A stretch of 23,712 nucleotides of DNA, from IMG/VR virus record IMGVR_UViG_3300042731_003427, positions 1 through 23,712 of that record; one strand, 5' to 3'. This document shows, one piece after another, positions 22,651 through 23,712 of the stretch (the stretch's first letter is position 1; each line of letters starts with the position of its first letter). A program made the translations under genes and the position numbers. Under the pieces are notes generated by a model, which saw only the letters and a list, made by a program, of their open reading frames with translations, searched no databases and had not been told where the DNA came from. Source of the DNA: a virus.

Positions 22651-23646
22651 TTACGGGGTAGTCACGACCGCGGTCGTCAGCGCCGTGCCGTCCGTCACCT
22701 TGTAACCGTAGACCTGAAGGCCGCGGAGCAAGGTGCCGAAGGTGGACTCAGCCCGCAAGGTCTCGACCTTGCTGAGCTGGCTGGCGAAGGTCAGGCCGTG
22801 CTGGTGGCCGGCGAAGATTTGGAACTCGCCAGCAGCCAGGCTATCTGCAATGCCGGTCGGCAGCAGGTTCGACATGTAGACCGTGAAGCGGTCGATCATG
22901 CCGAGGCGGCCGTTACGCGCGATGGACGTGCCGTCACCGGTCAGCGAGGCGTCGCGCAGCTCGGAGCGCTTGATCATCGCTGCGACCCACGCCGGGATGA
23001 TCAGCCAACGTCCGCTCTCCGGGATGTTCGACTCGTCCAGAACCTGGCCCATGCGGGTAATCAGGTCGATGACCTCCACCTGGCCGGCGGTCGGAGCGCG
23101 CGGCACGATGATCAGCGGGGAAGCCGTGGCACCAAGGGACACGTCGCCACTGATCCGGCCGGCAGTCGCGCCCTTGTTGGCGGCGACGATGTCGGCAGCG
23201 ATGCCGCGAAGCACCTTGGAGTCGATGGTGATCTTCATCTGCTCGGACGCCTCGTCGGCCCACATGCTGAGCAGGTCCAGATCAGCCTGAAGCTCCATGA
23301 CGTCGTCCAGAACCTCGTTGAAGTAGTGGCCCTTGTCGATCAGCAGCTCTACAGTCGGCGACACGGGGCGCTCGACCGTCAGCGGACCATCGACTTCGTA
23401 GTCGCGGATGGTGACGTTGGACTTCTTGCGGATGATGACCTTGTCGCCCAAGGACGAAATCTCGCCTTCGTAATCGGTGTTCGAAATCGCGGCCAAAACG
23501 GTCGCGTCATAGAACTTCTCGATCAGCTTGCCAGACCAGATCGTCGGAATGAACGTCCCGCCGTAACCGGGATCGAAAACAGGGTTGGAAGCTCGTGCGA
23601 CGCCGTCCCACGAGTTTGATGCAACAGTGTAATTGGGTGCTGCCAT
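22651..23646 (-). CDS. Major capsid protein, 331 aa
   Basis: This builds the icosahedral head. The N-terminal segment (GTFIPTIWSGKLIEKFYDAT, VLAAISNTDYEGEISSLGDK) and the middle (FNEVLDDVMELQADLDLLSM, WADEASEQMKITID) match the major capsid protein type that I know from many tailed phages, with an HK97-like fold expected. ESGRWLIIPAWVAAMIKRSE and the beta-rich C-terminus (TLLRGLQVYGYKVTDGTAL) also fit. The 331-aa length is normal for the family and no prohead-protease delta domain is evident at the N-terminus. The start is the ATG at 23646; the upstream ribosome site is weak (GAGAG). It is followed at once by a strong terminator, so this gene may be expressed above the tail genes. Confidence 0.93.
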   Translation of the reverse strand: MAAPNYTVASNSWDGVARASNPVFDPGYGGTFIPTIWSGKLIEKFYDATVLAAISNTDYEGEISSLGDKVIIRKKSNVTIRDYEVDGPLTVERPVSPTVELLIDKGHYFNEVLDDVMELQADLDLLSMWADEASEQMKITIDSKVLRGIAADIVAANKGATAGRISGDVSLGATASPLIIVPRAPTAGQVEVIDLITRMGQVLDESNIPESGRWLIIPAWVAAMIKRSELRDASLTGDGTSIARNGRLGMIDRFTVYMSNLLPTGIADSLAAGEFQIFAGHQHGLTFASQLSKVETLRAESTFGTLLRGLQVYGYKVTDGTALTTAVVTTP

Positions 23647-23668
23647 TGTGGTGCTCTCAAGTCAAGGT

Positions 23669-23712
23669 TTAACTCACGTCACCGGTGGCGAACATCACGA
23701 ACGACTGTACCC
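23669..23712 (-). CDS. 3' end of an upstream gene (partial)
   Basis: Only 13 complete codons lie in the window. One frame is open from the edge to a TAA at 23671..23669 and ends SFVMFATGDVS. The stop is 22 nt before the capsid ATG. A scaffold or decoration protein is usual here, but the piece is too short to identify. Confidence 0.4.
   Translation of the reverse strand, partial: VQSFVMFATGDVS

Noticed and set aside
22798-23619. Plus-strand open frame of about 273 codons
   Set aside because: It is antisense to the well-supported major capsid gene.

Overview
The window is a late structural and lysis module of a tailed bacteriophage (or a prophage carrying one). Every convincing gene lies on the minus strand, so transcription runs from position 23712 towards position 1. 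The genes are tightly packed, with many stop/start overlaps, and are mostly GC-rich. The set suggests a short-tailed (podovirus-like) phage of a GC-rich Gram-negative host: a capsid protein, two adaptor-like proteins, a nozzle/hub-like protein, no tape-measure, sheath or tube genes, and three consecutive ejection-type proteins in the place of T7 gp14/gp15/gp16. The giant last protein carries a PLxRFG motif, as in Bcep22-like podophages. The phage type and host are inferences from family knowledge, not from a database search.

Layout in transcription order. (1) 23.7-21.2 kb: tail end of an unidentified upstream gene, major capsid protein, a strong intrinsic terminator, an 83-aa protein, and two adaptor-type proteins. 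(2) 21.3-12.5 kb: a fibre with a self-cleaving S74 chaperone domain, a nozzle/hub protein with two Ig-like domains inserted, a fibre with collagen-like segments and an 80-residue repeat, three small unknown cistrons, and a long collagen-like fibre with a probable beta-helix tip. (3) 12.5-11.2 kb: a run of very small overlapping genes (31, 19, 47 and 96 aa) leading to a zinc amidase endolysin with a peptidoglycan-binding domain. (4) 11.2-9.9 kb: two proteins of unknown function. (5) 9.9 kb to the left edge: two ejection-type proteins, then a giant reading frame that starts at a GTG at 7043 and stays open to base 1, giving at least 2347 residues. It begins with a lytic transglycosylase domain and carries an HExxH metallopeptidase-like motif.

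Likely collective role: the capsid and adaptors build the head and portal exit; the nozzle and fibres build the tail and bind the host; the three ejection proteins probably enter the envelope with the DNA, the transglycosylase opening the peptidoglycan; the small membrane proteins and amidase lyse the host at the end.

The best candidates for something new are a segment inside the giant protein that resembles the peripheral subunit-binding domain of E2 acyltransferases; a 47-codon gene flanked by direct repeats, one of which is a 19-codon truncated copy of the next membrane-protein gene; an exact three-fold 261-nt super-repeat in the collagen-like fibre; and the Ig-domain insertion in the nozzle protein. 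I found no tRNA, CRISPR array, integrase, IS element or reverse transcriptase. There is no stretch above 300 bases without a gene.
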